Assembly (NCBI GenBank): GCA_023423935.1
Contig: JAFAEQ010000030.1
Span: 1-64,000 of the forward strand
DNA from: Pseudomonadota bacterium
GTDB taxonomy: Bacteria; Pseudomonadota; Gammaproteobacteria; Steroidobacterales; Steroidobacteraceae
Length of the DNA: 64,000 nt
Direction: 5' to 3'
The notes below the pieces were generated by a model. The model did not search any database. It was given only the letters and a program-made list of their open reading frames with translations, and had not been told where the DNA came from. The position numbers and the translations under genes are program-made. Shown piece after piece: positions 25,697 through 35,199 of this stretch (positions within the stretch are counted from its first letter, which is position 1; every line of letters starts with the position of its first letter).

Positions 25697-26839
25697 ATGA
25701 ATCGAGCGCGACCGAATCCGGCCGTGAGCGGTTCCGCGGAGCGGATAGCAGCCATCGATGCCGCGCGCGGCGTGGCAATGATCCTGGTGTGCGTCAGTCA
25801 CATCCGGATTCATTTCGTCGATACGGCGCCTTCCCTTTATTGGGCGCTGACATTCGTCAGCCGGATCGCGACGCCGACGTTCTTGCTGCTCAGCGGATTC
25901 GTAGCGGCGTATGTTCTTTCGTCCGACCGCGCGGATGTACGCATCCGACTCATCGATCGCGGGCTGTGCGTGCTGCTGGTCGGGCACTTCGCACTGAATC
26001 TCGAGGATCTGCGCGAGGTGGATCCGTGGCTCTGGATCTTCGGGCGCGTCACGGTGACCGATGCGATCGGACTGTGCCTGATCATCGCACCGCTCGCACA
26101 GCGCCTTGCGACAGGCTCTCTGGCCATTCTCGGTATCGCTTGCGTCGTGCTGTCCTGGCCGATTGCAATGACGCTTGCGCCGGAATCATCGTTGGGTGGG
26201 TACGCGGCCGCCGCATTCTTCGCCGTACGCAGCGAAGAGAACGCCCTGATCGACGCGGCGATCGCTCCGTACCTGGGCGCATTCATGCTGGGCATGGCGC
26301 TGAGCAAATACACACTCGCGGACCTGCGCAACCAGCGCACGCATCAGGCCATGCGCAAGCTCGCGCTGTACGGAACTGCGGCTCTGATTGTCGTCGCACT
26401 GGGCATGGGAGGTTGGATCGGGCTCAAAGCTGCGGGCATGACGCCTTCCGATCCGCAAACCGTCGAACTGCTGCGACGCGCGCTGGATCCCAGATCCAAA
26501 CTTCCGCCCGCCCCCGCCTATCTCGCGCTCTATGGGGGCACCGGGCTGCTGATCGCTGCCATTTTTCTCAACGCACGGCCACGTTCGATCGTGGAACCCA
26601 TCGTCCAATGGACTTCGACGCTCGGCCGCGCATCGCTGATGTGCTTCATCGTGCAGGACTGGATTTTGCGACTCGTGCCCGCCGTCACCGGTATCGAACA
26701 GAAAACCTCGATGGCGTTCTGGTTCGCCTATCTGTTACTGACAGTGTGGATCCTGCATTGGCTTGCGACGCGCTGGGACACCGCACGCGCGAACAGATTC
26801 CTGACGGTCGGCCTCAGACCGCGGCCCTTCATGGCTTGA
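25697..26839 (+). CDS. Heparan-alpha-glucosaminide N-acetyltransferase-like membrane protein (DUF1624)
   Basis: This 380-residue polytopic inner-membrane protein has the family opening RIAAIDAARGVAMILVCVSHI, followed by FLLLSGFVAAYVLSSDRADV and about ten hydrophobic helices. The family transfers acyl groups across membranes; the first-helix region with D-R-G and H is the conserved signature. ATG 25697 is preferred over the TTG at 25634 because the signature then begins near residue 15. It converges with the MacAB-like exporter operon. The substrate is unknown. Confidence 0.8.
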   Translation: MNRARPNPAVSGSAERIAAIDAARGVAMILVCVSHIRIHFVDTAPSLYWALTFVSRIATPTFLLLSGFVAAYVLSSDRADVRIRLIDRGLCVLLVGHFALNLEDLREVDPWLWIFGRVTVTDAIGLCLIIAPLAQRLATGSLAILGIACVVLSWPIAMTLAPESSLGGYAAAAFFAVRSEENALIDAAIAPYLGAFMLGMALSKYTLADLRNQRTHQAMRKLALYGTAALIVVALGMGGWIGLKAAGMTPSDPQTVELLRRALDPRSKLPPAPAYLALYGGTGLLIAAIFLNARPRSIVEPIVQWTSTLGRASLMCFIVQDWILRLVPAVTGIEQKTSMAFWFAYLLLTVWILHWLATRWDTARANRFLTVGLRPRPFMA

Positions 26840-26865
26840 GCGAGCGACGTCGGGTCATCCGGCCA

Positions 26866-27939
26866 TCATCGACGCTTGATCTTCTCGCTCTCGGACAAGC
26901 CCGACACCACTTCGATATGGATGCCATCCGACAGACCCGTAGTGATCGGGCGCTTTTCGAACTGCTGCGGCGCCGTCTCGACTTCGACGAACGTGCCGGC
27001 GTCATCGATGAGCAGATTGCCTTCGTTGATGGCGAGCGCGTTCTCACGCCTGTCGAGCACGATATCCGCATTCGCGCTGTAGTTCGAACGCAGGAACAGT
27101 TCCTTGTCCAGCTGCACGGCCGCGCGGATCGTGAACTTGATTGCGCCCTGATCGGTGACGCCTTTCGGGGCGATGTACTCGAGCGTCGCCTTGAAAGGCT
27201 TGCCTTCCAGCGCGCCGACGTTCAGCAAGAGCTCCATGCCTTCCTTCAACTTGCCGACCTCGGATTCATCGACCAACCCTTCGAAGATCATGTCGTTCAT
27301 GTCGGCCATGGTCGCGACCGTCGTACCCGACTGGAACGTGCTGGTCTCCACGATGAAGGCTCCTTCCTTGTTCGGCAGATCGAGGATCATTCCGTCGATC
27401 GTCGCAGGGATCATGTTGGAGACTTTGTCCGAATCCTTCGTCGCACCGGTCTTCAACAGCAGCAACGCATTCTCGGCTGAAGCCACGGCTTCCTTCTGCA
27501 GATCGTAGTTGGTGAGGTACTGGTTGTACTGCGACTCGGAGATTACTTCCTGCGTGCGCAGGCGCTTGTAGCGCTCGAGATCCGCGGCCTGGTTCTGCAG
27601 ATTGATCTTCGCCGCCAGCAGCTGCGCTTCCGCACTGTTGAGGTTGATCATGTTCGGTCGCAGCGCGATGCGCGCGATGATGGCGCCCGCCTTCACCGTC
27701 TGACCCGCCACGACATAGAGTCGCTCGACAATGCCCGAAACCTGCGCCTTGATCTCGATCTCGCGTCGCGGGATGACTTTGCCGATCGCGACCGTCTTCT
27801 TCACGATGCTCATGCGCGTCGGCGCATCGAGCTGAAACACTGCGGGCGGCTGATGCGACTTTTTATAGAGAAAGACCAGCGTGCCCACGAACAGCACGCC
27901 GATCGCCGCCAGTACCACCCACTTGATCATCTGTTTCAT
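26866..27939 (-). CDS. Periplasmic adaptor (membrane fusion) protein, MacA/HlyD-like
   Basis: This 357-residue protein has an N-terminal membrane anchor (about 5-24, IKWVVLAAIGVLFVGTLVFL). The lipoyl/barrel-sandwich half follows (EIKAQVSGIVERLYVVAGQTVKAG), then a helical hairpin (about 100-160) and a beta-barrel domain. It links an inner-membrane ABC exporter to an outer-membrane channel. It is the last gene of the exporter operon, 39 bases after the second permease. The hairpin is MacA-like in length. No TolC-type gene is nearby. Confidence 0.9.
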   Translation of the reverse strand: MKQMIKWVVLAAIGVLFVGTLVFLYKKSHQPPAVFQLDAPTRMSIVKKTVAIGKVIPRREIEIKAQVSGIVERLYVVAGQTVKAGAIIARIALRPNMINLNSAEAQLLAAKINLQNQAADLERYKRLRTQEVISESQYNQYLTNYDLQKEAVASAENALLLLKTGATKDSDKVSNMIPATIDGMILDLPNKEGAFIVETSTFQSGTTVATMADMNDMIFEGLVDESEVGKLKEGMELLLNVGALEGKPFKATLEYIAPKGVTDQGAIKFTIRAAVQLDKELFLRSNYSANADIVLDRRENALAINEGNLLIDDAGTFVEVETAPQQFEKRPITTGLSDGIHIEVVSGLSESEKIKRR

Positions 27940-27978
27940 GTGCTTTTCTTCTCGAATGAAAAATCCTTGGGCGATGCG

Positions 27979-29242
27979 CTATTCGTCCTGTAGCGCACTG
28001 ATCGGATTCACCGCGGCAGCCTTTGCGGCCGGCATCAGCGATGCGAGCAGACCTGCGATCACGAGCACGACGAGCGCCACGATCGCCGTCCTGAAGTCGA
28101 TTTCCGGACTGGCAAAAAAGCCGTTGCCGCCGCTCGCTTCCAGCATTCTTGCAACACCCTCCAGCAGGAACGCACCGACCACGAGACCGCTATAGCCGGC
28201 GACTGCAGTGATGAAGAGCGATTCCTGCAGGATCATGCCCACGATCGAAGCGGGCGTTGCACCGAGCGCCTTGCGCAGGCCAATCTCCCGAGTACGCTCC
28301 TTCACGACGATCAGCATGATGTTGCCGACGCCGATCGCGCCCGCGAAGATCGTCCCGATGGCGACGACCCTGCTGAACACCTGGATACCGGCGAACAGTC
28401 CCTGCAATTTGTCGTACTCATCCTGCATGTTGAAGCTGCGGAAAACGCCTTTGTCGTCCGGGCTCACTTTCTTGATCTGAGCCAGATACTTCTTCACGTC
28501 CTCCTCCGCGACGCTCGCATGGATTCCCGGCTTCGGAATCACGATGAAATTGTCGACCCAGCCGACCTGATTGAAGGCATAGCGCAGCGTGTCGTTGGGA
28601 AGAAAGCTTTTCTCTTCCGCCCGCTGCTCGTTGCCTCGCTCCAGAGTTTCGAACACGCCGATGACGGTGAAACTGATGCCGTTGATGATGATCTCCTCAC
28701 CGAGCGGGCTCTCATCCTTCTCGAACAGCTGATCCTTTACGCGTCGACCGATCAGAACCACTTTGCGGCGCTGCTGCTCATCCAGTGCATTGATCGAACG
28801 CCCCTGAGTGATGCGCACGGCCTGGATCTTTTCGATGTCCTGGAAACCGCCCTGCACGCTGAACGCACCGCTTCTGGATTTACGTACCGTGTAGGGAGGG
28901 GAGCCACCCCATAGGCCGATGGAATTCTGACCTTTCACCATCGCCACACTGGGAACGTTCCTGGCGATGGCATCGACATCGCCAGGCTGAAACAGGATTT
29001 CGCGCCCTATCGGCATGCCCTGATAGGGCACCTGCGTCTTACCTTGCGACCAGACGTTCGCGAAATTGGAGATACGCGGGAAGCCCCTGATTTGCGCCGC
29101 GCTCGAGTCCTTTGCCCGCTCCGAGAAGAACGGTCAGCATGAAGATGCCCCAGAAAACACCGAACGCCGTCAGCGCGGTGCGCAGCTTGTGCTGCTTCAG
29201 GGTGCTGAAGATCTCCTGCCATTTTTCCGTATCGAACAACAT
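27979..29242 (-). pseudogene. MacB-like ABC permease, interrupted by a one-base frameshift
   Basis: The N-terminal 50 or so codons (from ATG 29242: LFDTEKWQEIFSTLKQHKLR, then FGVFWGIFMLTVLLGAGKGLERGANQG) are in one frame. The remaining 370 or so codons (FPRISNFANVWSQGKTQVPY, then GMPIGREI through AAAVNPISALQDE) are in another. The shift is at a run of four C on the plus strand, 29084-29087; with three C the reading continues as NQGFPRISNFANVW, as expected for this family. The rest is intact: MacB periplasmic domain, then three C-terminal helices with the KERTREIGLRKALGATP loop. It may be a true mutation, a sequencing error, or less likely programmed slippage. It is a paralogue of the next permease upstream in the operon. 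Confidence 0.85.
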
Positions 29243-29245
29243 GCG

Positions 29246-30484
29246 TCACTCGGCACGCATCGCTTCGATCGGCGTGATCCTGGCCGCGCGCAGCGCTGGC
29301 AGCAGTCCTGCCAGAATGCCGACGCCAATCAACAGCAGGATTGCTGTTATCGCGACCTGGAAATCCACCTCGGGATTCATGAAGTACGGCAACTGCGCGC
29401 CAGCACTGCGCAGGCCGAACGCAGCGAGCTCGAGCAGTCCGATGCCGAGCAGCAGCCCAAGGTAGCCCGCCACACTCGTCACCAGCGTCGACTCGAGCAG
29501 CAAGGTGCTCACGATCGAAAGCGGCGTGGCGCCCAATGCCTTGCGAATGCCGATCTCGCGGGTGCGTTCTTTCACCGTGATGATCATGATGTTGCTGATG
29601 CCGACGATGCCGGCGGTCAGCGTGCCGAGACCGACGAACCAGATGAACACGTTGATGCCGGTGAACAGTCCGGTGACGCGCTGCGCCGGCATCGCCATGT
29701 TGAAAGAGTTGATGCCACGATTGTCCTGGGGCGCGACATCGTGCCGACGCTTCAACAATGCGAGCACGCGTTTTTCCAGCTCCAAACCATCCACACCGGG
29801 CTCGGGCCGCAACCAGACCAGATCGACACGATCTCCGCCGCCGTACATCTTGCGGTGAGTGCTGACCGGCATGAATACGGCTTCCGAATTACGACCGTTG
29901 TTGCCTTTGTCGTAGAACACACCGGTGACCTTCATCACGACATCCTTCACGCGCACTTCCTTGCCGAGCGGATCCACACCTTTCGGGAACAGCCGCTCGA
30001 CCACTGCCGTGCCGATCACGACGACTTTGCGAATCTCCTCGACATCGAGCGGATTCGGTTTACGTCCGAACAGAAACGGCACGTCGTCCTTGACCTGAAA
30101 GTACTCATCCGGGATGCCGCGAATCTGAGCCATCGCGTTCTTGCCCTCGAAGCTCACCATCCCATCACCTGTCGCTCGTTCGCCGGCGATCACACCGATG
30201 CCGGGCACCTGCATCTTCACAGCATCGATATCGGCTTGATCCAGCTGAATGTGACGCCCGATCCCCATGCCCCGGTACGCGAAGGTCGTCTCGCCGGTCC
30301 AGATGACGACGAAGTCGAGACGATCCGAGCCGAAGCCCGCCATCACGCCGTTCTGCATTCCGCGACCGAACCCGAGCAGCAGGATCAGCATGAAAATGCC
30401 CCAGAACACCCCGAACGCCGTGAGCAGCGTGCGCAGCTTGTTCTGTCGCAGCGTGAACAGGATTTCCTGCAAGCCGTCGAGCAC
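29246..30484 (-). CDS. MacB-like ABC transporter permease
   Basis: This 412-residue type VII ABC permease has an N-terminal helix (LRTLLTAFGVFWGIFMLILLLG), a large periplasmic domain (about 45-280), then three C-terminal helices with the cytoplasmic KERTREIGIRKALGATPLSI coupling segment. It starts with GTG two bases after the stop of the ATPase gene and ends 3 bases before the next permease ATG, so it is tightly coupled. The two different permeases probably form a heterodimer on one ATPase pair. The substrate may be a peptide, siderophore or antibiotic, inferred only from family. Confidence 0.92.
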   Translation of the reverse strand: MLDGLQEILFTLRQNKLRTLLTAFGVFWGIFMLILLLGFGRGMQNGVMAGFGSDRLDFVVIWTGETTFAYRGMGIGRHIQLDQADIDAVKMQVPGIGVIAGERATGDGMVSFEGKNAMAQIRGIPDEYFQVKDDVPFLFGRKPNPLDVEEIRKVVVIGTAVVERLFPKGVDPLGKEVRVKDVVMKVTGVFYDKGNNGRNSEAVFMPVSTHRKMYGGGDRVDLVWLRPEPGVDGLELEKRVLALLKRRHDVAPQDNRGINSFNMAMPAQRVTGLFTGINVFIWFVGLGTLTAGIVGISNIMIITVKERTREIGIRKALGATPLSIVSTLLLESTLVTSVAGYLGLLLGIGLLELAAFGLRSAGAQLPYFMNPEVDFQVAITAILLLIGVGILAGLLPALRAARITPIEAMRAE

Positions 30485-30486
30485 GG

Positions 30487-31188
30487 CTATCCGACCTCGA
30501 CGGCTGTCGACTGCCCGACTTCGTCGGCGGAAGTCACGAGGCCGTCCCTGAGCACGATCTGACGATCCGTCTGGTCGGCCACATCCTGTTCGTGCGTGAC
30601 GATGACGAGGGTGTTGCCGAGCCGGTGAATCTCCTTGAGCAGCGACATGATCTCCTGCGTGGTACGGCTATCGAGCGCACCCGTAGGTTCGTCGGCCAGA
30701 ATGACTTTGGGCTTGCACACGAGCGCGCGCGCAATGGCGACGCGCTGTTTCTGTCCGCCCGAAAGCTCGTTGGGCATGAACTGGCGACGATCGGTGAGCC
30801 CGACCCGATCGAGATACTCTTCCGCGACCCGATTGCGTTCTCTGCGCCCGACCCCCTGGTAGTACAGCGGCAAGGCGACGTTCTCGAGCGCGTTCTTGAA
30901 GGGCAGCAGATTGAAGGACTGGAACACGAAACCGAGCAGCCGGTTACGCAGACGCGCGGCCTCGGTTTCGTTCAGGCGCCCCACCGGTTGACCGCCCAAC
31001 AGGTAGGTGCCGCTATCGAAGGAATCCAGGACACCCAGAATATTGAGCAGGGTCGATTTGCCCGAGCCGGACGAGCCCATGATGGAAACGAGCTCGCCCT
31101 CGCGAATGTGCAGATCGATGCCTTTCAGGACATGCAGCGGCTGCTCCCCTGAACGGTAGTACTTATGTATGCCGCTCAGTCTGATCAT
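30487..31188 (-). CDS. ABC transporter ATP-binding protein (MacB/LolD-type)
   Basis: This 233-residue nucleotide-binding subunit has Walker A GSSGSGKST (about 38-46), Q-loop FVFQSFNLLP, signature LSGGQKQRVAIARAL, Walker B VILADEPTGALD and the switch histidine in IVTHEQDVA. It is the first gene of an operon with two permeases and an adaptor. It energises the exporter by ATP hydrolysis in the cytoplasm. Confidence 0.95.
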   Translation of the reverse strand: MIRLSGIHKYYRSGEQPLHVLKGIDLHIREGELVSIMGSSGSGKSTLLNILGVLDSFDSGTYLLGGQPVGRLNETEAARLRNRLLGFVFQSFNLLPFKNALENVALPLYYQGVGRRERNRVAEEYLDRVGLTDRRQFMPNELSGGQKQRVAIARALVCKPKVILADEPTGALDSRTTQEIMSLLKEIHRLGNTLVIVTHEQDVADQTDRQIVLRDGLVTSADEVGQSTAVEVG

Positions 31189-31455
31189 GTCCCCCCCTCT
31201 CCATGACAGGCATCCTCCCCGACATCCCAGCCTTGGAGCCTGCAGGATCCATTCAGTTCAGCGGCCGGCCCGAAATCCGCTTCATTTCCGCTCTTGAGGC
31301 TGTTCAGTTCTTCGGATCACGGCGCGGAACATCGTAATCCGCGACCCTGGACCCCGTGAGTATTCCCGTACAGCCATTCGGCAGAACGCCGCTTTCTGGC
31401 TGCGTCCTGCCATGCGATATGTATGTACCTGGCCCGCCTTCCTGGAAAGGACTCG

Positions 31456-31842
31456 ATGACCGCCCACGCGCACGCGTTGCTGATCTCCGGTGACTCCGTA
31501 TCGCGCGATCGTTTCGCGCGACTGACCCGATCCGCCGGTCTGCACCTGAGAACCGTGGATTCCTGTGAAGCCGCCAGCATCGAGCTCATGAATTCCAATG
31601 GCGAGTTCATGGTCGTGATCCTCGACGGCAAACTGCCGGACGCGGACGCCCTCGAGTTCCTCGCGGAGTGCAAGCGCGCGCATCCTCGCTGGATCTGCAC
31701 CGTCTTCATCAGCACCGACGATGGCGAACAGGACCGGGCCCTTGCCGCGGGCACGGAGATCTATTGCACGGAGCATTGCACGGACGAAGAGCTCGCCTCG
31801 AGACTCGAGACGGCCCGCCACATTGCCGCGCTGACGGACTGA
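31456..31842 (+). CDS. Stand-alone receiver-like protein
   Basis: This 128-residue receiver-fold protein keeps the phosphoacceptor (VVILDGKLPDADALEF, Asp57). The acidic pair is reduced to SGDS (Asp13) and the usual beta5 Lys-Pro is absent (EIYCTEHC). Phosphorylation is possible but not assured. ATG 31456 starts the first strand; an upstream in-frame start exists at 31423. It is a third small receiver in the window, with no kinase next to it. Confidence 0.72.
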   Translation: MTAHAHALLISGDSVSRDRFARLTRSAGLHLRTVDSCEAASIELMNSNGEFMVVILDGKLPDADALEFLAECKRAHPRWICTVFISTDDGEQDRALAAGTEIYCTEHCTDEELASRLETARHIAALTD

Positions 31843-32040
31843 GCTCGGTCGCGCAGCCCATCCAGCACCACGCGCCCCGAAGGCGGCCGATCCACTTCGA
31901 TCGACGCGCTTGCATTTTCCTTCGCGCGCAGTCCAAATCGGCCCCGCCTCCTTGCAGTCAAGACGATCGCGACAGGAAGTCGGCTGACCGTTCCTGCCGC
32001 TTTCACATGCAGTTGCCAACTCAATCGCAAAGGAACTTCG

Positions 32041-32814
32041 ATGTTCGATCGCAACGATATGGGCAGATTCGCCTACGGACTTGCGGCCGTGTGGCTGGGT
32101 GTCATCGGCCTGATTGCACAGGACTTCGCGGGCGTCTGGCAACCGCTCGATAACATCGGGCTCGGCGCCAACCGTCCGCTGGTCGCCTCGATCTACGCGC
32201 TGCTGTTCCTGGCTGCTGGCGTGGCTGCGTGGTTGAAGCGCTCAGCCACGGCAGGGCTCGCGGTTCTGGCGGTGCTTCACCTGCTTGCAATGCTCGGTTG
32301 GATCTCGCGCATTGCCTATGGCGGATGGACCGGATTCTTCGAAATGCTCTCGCTCGTCATTGCCGGCCTCGTCGCGCTGGCGCGTCTGCAATCCCCGAAT
32401 CCGGGCTGGCATCGCGTCATCGCCTCAGGTCAAGGCATCTTCGCGATCTGCCTGCTGGCGTTCGGTCTCAGTCACCTCATGATGAGCAAGGAAACAGCGG
32501 GAATGGTGCCGGGCTGGATTCCGCCCAATCCGCTGTTCTGGGCCTATGCAACCGGCGTGTGCTATCTGCTCGCCGGCATCGCCATCTTGACGCGCGTTCG
32601 AGACAAGCTCGCGGCCCAGCTCACCGTCGCGATGATGCTGAGCTTCAACGTGTTCGTGTGGCTGCCCATGCTCATGGACAAACCCAATGCCTTCAACTGG
32701 GCCGGGAACGCCATCACCTTTGCGATGGCCTCCGCCGCCTGGGTGATTGCCGACTCGTTGGCTCGTCCCGACACCGCAAGATCGACGACCCGGATGCTCG
32801 CCGATCCGGGCTGA
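32041..32814 (+). CDS. Polytopic membrane protein, DoxX-like features
   Basis: This 257-residue protein has seven to eight hydrophobic helices. The segment LLAFGLSHLMMSKETAGMVP, then GWIPPNPLFWAYATGVCYLLAGIAILT, resembles DoxX-like inner-membrane proteins, which share H..P..P.FWAY.TG..Y..AG-type patterns. The molecular role is unknown. It converges with the hydrolase-cupin gene, 6 bases between stops. Confidence 0.7.
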   Translation: MFDRNDMGRFAYGLAAVWLGVIGLIAQDFAGVWQPLDNIGLGANRPLVASIYALLFLAAGVAAWLKRSATAGLAVLAVLHLLAMLGWISRIAYGGWTGFFEMLSLVIAGLVALARLQSPNPGWHRVIASGQGIFAICLLAFGLSHLMMSKETAGMVPGWIPPNPLFWAYATGVCYLLAGIAILTRVRDKLAAQLTVAMMLSFNVFVWLPMLMDKPNAFNWAGNAITFAMASAAWVIADSLARPDTARSTTRMLADPG

Positions 32815-32820
32815 TAGCCG

Positions 32821-34149
32821 TCATTCACTGACGTAGTGCGTGTCGCTCGGCCCTTGTCCGGTGATGTAGACGACCGCGGGCGAATCGCCGGTAAAGGCGA
32901 AGTGCGGCGCGTTGGCGGGCTCGGTGTAGAACCCACCTGGTCCAAGCGTCATTGCAGCCGCATCGTTTGCCTTGTCGCCATAACCCAGATGCCATTCGCC
33001 CGATACGACGAGCGCCGTACGGTCATCGCGATGGCGATGCGCTGCGATGCGGGTGTGCGGCGGCACGCGGATCTCGAATGCATAAGGTCCCGGCTGATCC
33101 GGATTGCCCGAGAGTACGGTCGTCTGTACGCCTGCAAGGCCCGAAGTCCCAGCGCCGGGTGCTGATCTGGCGAGCGCATCGACCTGAGCTTTCGTCAGAC
33201 GGGTCTGTGCCAGCGGCGCGCTTGCCCCGCTGTCCAGAAATGCCCGTATCGCTGCAACCGTCGATTGCGGCTGCTCTTCCATGAGCCAATGCCCCGAGTT
33301 CGCAATCACCGTCTCATGGACGTCGTCGGCTGCGAATCGCATCACGTGCGCCATCGTCGGCCCGAAGGAATGATCGCCGCCGATCGCCAGCACCGGCATT
33401 TTCAAACGTCCGTGCGTCAGAGACGCTCGATTGTCGATCGCGTCCTGATCGAAGGCCGCGAATTGCAGAAAGCCTGCATGCATCCGCCCTTCGCGCGCAT
33501 AGAGCGCCGCGTAATGGGCGCGTGAAGCTTCAGGAAAATGCTTCGGGTCGGCGGAGAACTCATTCCAGAAGCGATCGAGATAGATGCGCTCGCGACCGGC
33601 GACCAGCCGCTCCATGTCCGGGCCGCCAAAGCGGAAATGCCAGAGCAGCGGATTCTTCAGAACTTCTTCCCAGGGACCCACACCCGGCACCGGTGCATCC
33701 ATCACCACGAGGCGTGTCGTGCGATCCGGGTGCCCGATGGCAAACGCGAACGCGACCATGTTCCCGATATCGTGCGCAACGACATCGGCTTTGGGGATCT
33801 CGAGCGCATCGAGCACCCCTGCGATGTCCTCGGCTTGATTCTTCTTTGTAAAACCGTCCTTCGCGACCGTCGATAAGCCCATGCCCCGCAGATCGGGCAC
33901 GATCACGGTGTGATTCTTCATGAGCTGGGTGGCAAGCGGCACCCACATGTCGCCGGTATCGCCATAGCCATGCAGCAGAAGCACCGGCGACCCTGTACCG
34001 CCGACGCGCACATGCAGACTCGTACCGTTGGTGGCGATCTGCTGAGTACGAAATCCCGGCGGAAACTCGAGACTCTGAGCCCAGGCTCCGCTCGACAGTA
34101 TCGTCAGCAACGCGAGCAGGCTCGCCCGCGCAAAGGTTCTTACGTTCAA
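32821..34149 (-). CDS. Exported alpha/beta hydrolase fused to a C-terminal cupin
   Basis: This 442-residue protein has a signal peptide (about 1-24, FARASLLALLTILSSGAWA/Q). An alpha/beta hydrolase domain follows (about 35-310), with the oxyanion motif LLHGYGDTGDMW and the nucleophile elbow VAHDIGNM. The elbow residue is Asp, as in epoxide hydrolases and haloalkane dehalogenases, rather than Ser. The histidine is in ANSGHWLMEE. A cupin domain (about 345-440) carries IAAHRHRDDRTALVVSGEW and FYTEPANAPHFAF, with metal-type histidines. I choose the TTG at 34149 because it starts the signal peptide and has AAGGGGAAGG upstream. It is divergent from a LysR gene that probably controls it. The fusion is unusual. 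Confidence 0.85.
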   Translation of the reverse strand: MNVRTFARASLLALLTILSSGAWAQSLEFPPGFRTQQIATNGTSLHVRVGGTGSPVLLLHGYGDTGDMWVPLATQLMKNHTVIVPDLRGMGLSTVAKDGFTKKNQAEDIAGVLDALEIPKADVVAHDIGNMVAFAFAIGHPDRTTRLVVMDAPVPGVGPWEEVLKNPLLWHFRFGGPDMERLVAGRERIYLDRFWNEFSADPKHFPEASRAHYAALYAREGRMHAGFLQFAAFDQDAIDNRASLTHGRLKMPVLAIGGDHSFGPTMAHVMRFAADDVHETVIANSGHWLMEEQPQSTVAAIRAFLDSGASAPLAQTRLTKAQVDALARSAPGAGTSGLAGVQTTVLSGNPDQPGPYAFEIRVPPHTRIAAHRHRDDRTALVVSGEWHLGYGDKANDAAAMTLGPGGFYTEPANAPHFAFTGDSPAVVYITGQGPSDTHYVSE

Positions 34150-34283
34150 GGGCCTTCCCCTTCGGTTGTGCGATCGATGCTGAAGCAACAGCGCAACGGT
34201 AGCCGCGCGAAATGAGTATGCTGCCGGGCGACGGCCGTGAGCAGGTCGAAAACGTCGAATCAACCTTCCAGAGATTCCGAACG

Positions 34284-35195
34284 ATGAAGCTCGATGGCAT
34301 CACCGCTTTCATTGCGGTGGCTGACGGCGGCTCGATCAACGAAGCGGCGCGTCGGCTGCGACTTTCCAAGTCCGCCATCAGCGAACGTCTGACGGAGCTC
34401 GAACGCGCGCTCGGCACTCATCTCGTTCAGCGCAACAGCCGTCAGCTCGCACTCACAGAAGATGGCGTTGCGTTCCTGGTGCGTGCGAAACGCATCGTGG
34501 CGGAAGCGGACGAAGCCGCGAACGAACTCGCCAGCCGCCGCGGCGAACTCGCAGGTCCCATGCGCATTGCCGCGCCGCGCGGCTTCGGCGATTCGCATCT
34601 CGGCGCAGCGCTGTATTCGTTCATGACGCAGTACCCTGCCATTCAAGTGACCGCGGATTTCGACGACCGCATCAGCGATGCAGCGGGCGGGTACGATGCG
34701 ATCGTGCGCATCGCTTCGGGTGATATGCCGAAGCTTTCGACACGCGTGTTGACGATGAGCCGACGCACGCTCGTCGCCGCACCGAGCTATCTCGCTGCGT
34801 TCGGCCGGCCACGCACCGTCGAGGATCTGCAAGGGCACAAGGCCATTCATTACATGGAGCGCAGCCCCGACGACTGGAGCTTCAGGAACGCAAGCGAGAG
34901 TCTCGTGGCCCGCGTCGTGCCGCGCCTTCGCGTCACCTCGTGCAGCGCGATGCGTGAAGCGGCGATTGCGGGACTCGGTATCGCATCGCTTCCTACCTTC
35001 CACAGCCATCAGGCCATCCGCGTTGGCGCGCTCGAGATCATCGATATCGGCGCGGACCCCGACATCACACCGATCTCGCTGGCCTATCAGAACGACGTTC
35101 GTCCCTCGGCCAAGCTGACTGCGTTGATCGACCATTTGAAGCGCACGTTCGGTGATCCGCCCTACTGGGACGAGGGATTGCCGTTGAGCCGATAG
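34284..35195 (+). CDS. LysR-family transcriptional regulator
   Basis: This 303-residue regulator has an N-terminal helix-turn-helix (FIAVADGGSINEAARRLRLS, then KSAISERLTELERALGTHLVQR) and a substrate-binding domain (from about 90). It belongs to the branch that includes DmlR-like regulators. ATG 34284 (MKLDGITAF) is the family-typical start; an upstream ATG at 34212 is less likely. It lies divergent to the hydrolase-cupin gene with a 134-base shared promoter region. Confidence 0.9.
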   Translation: MKLDGITAFIAVADGGSINEAARRLRLSKSAISERLTELERALGTHLVQRNSRQLALTEDGVAFLVRAKRIVAEADEAANELASRRGELAGPMRIAAPRGFGDSHLGAALYSFMTQYPAIQVTADFDDRISDAAGGYDAIVRIASGDMPKLSTRVLTMSRRTLVAAPSYLAAFGRPRTVEDLQGHKAIHYMERSPDDWSFRNASESLVARVVPRLRVTSCSAMREAAIAGLGIASLPTFHSHQAIRVGALEIIDIGADPDITPISLAYQNDVRPSAKLTALIDHLKRTFGDPPYWDEGLPLSR

Positions 35196-35199
35196 CGAG

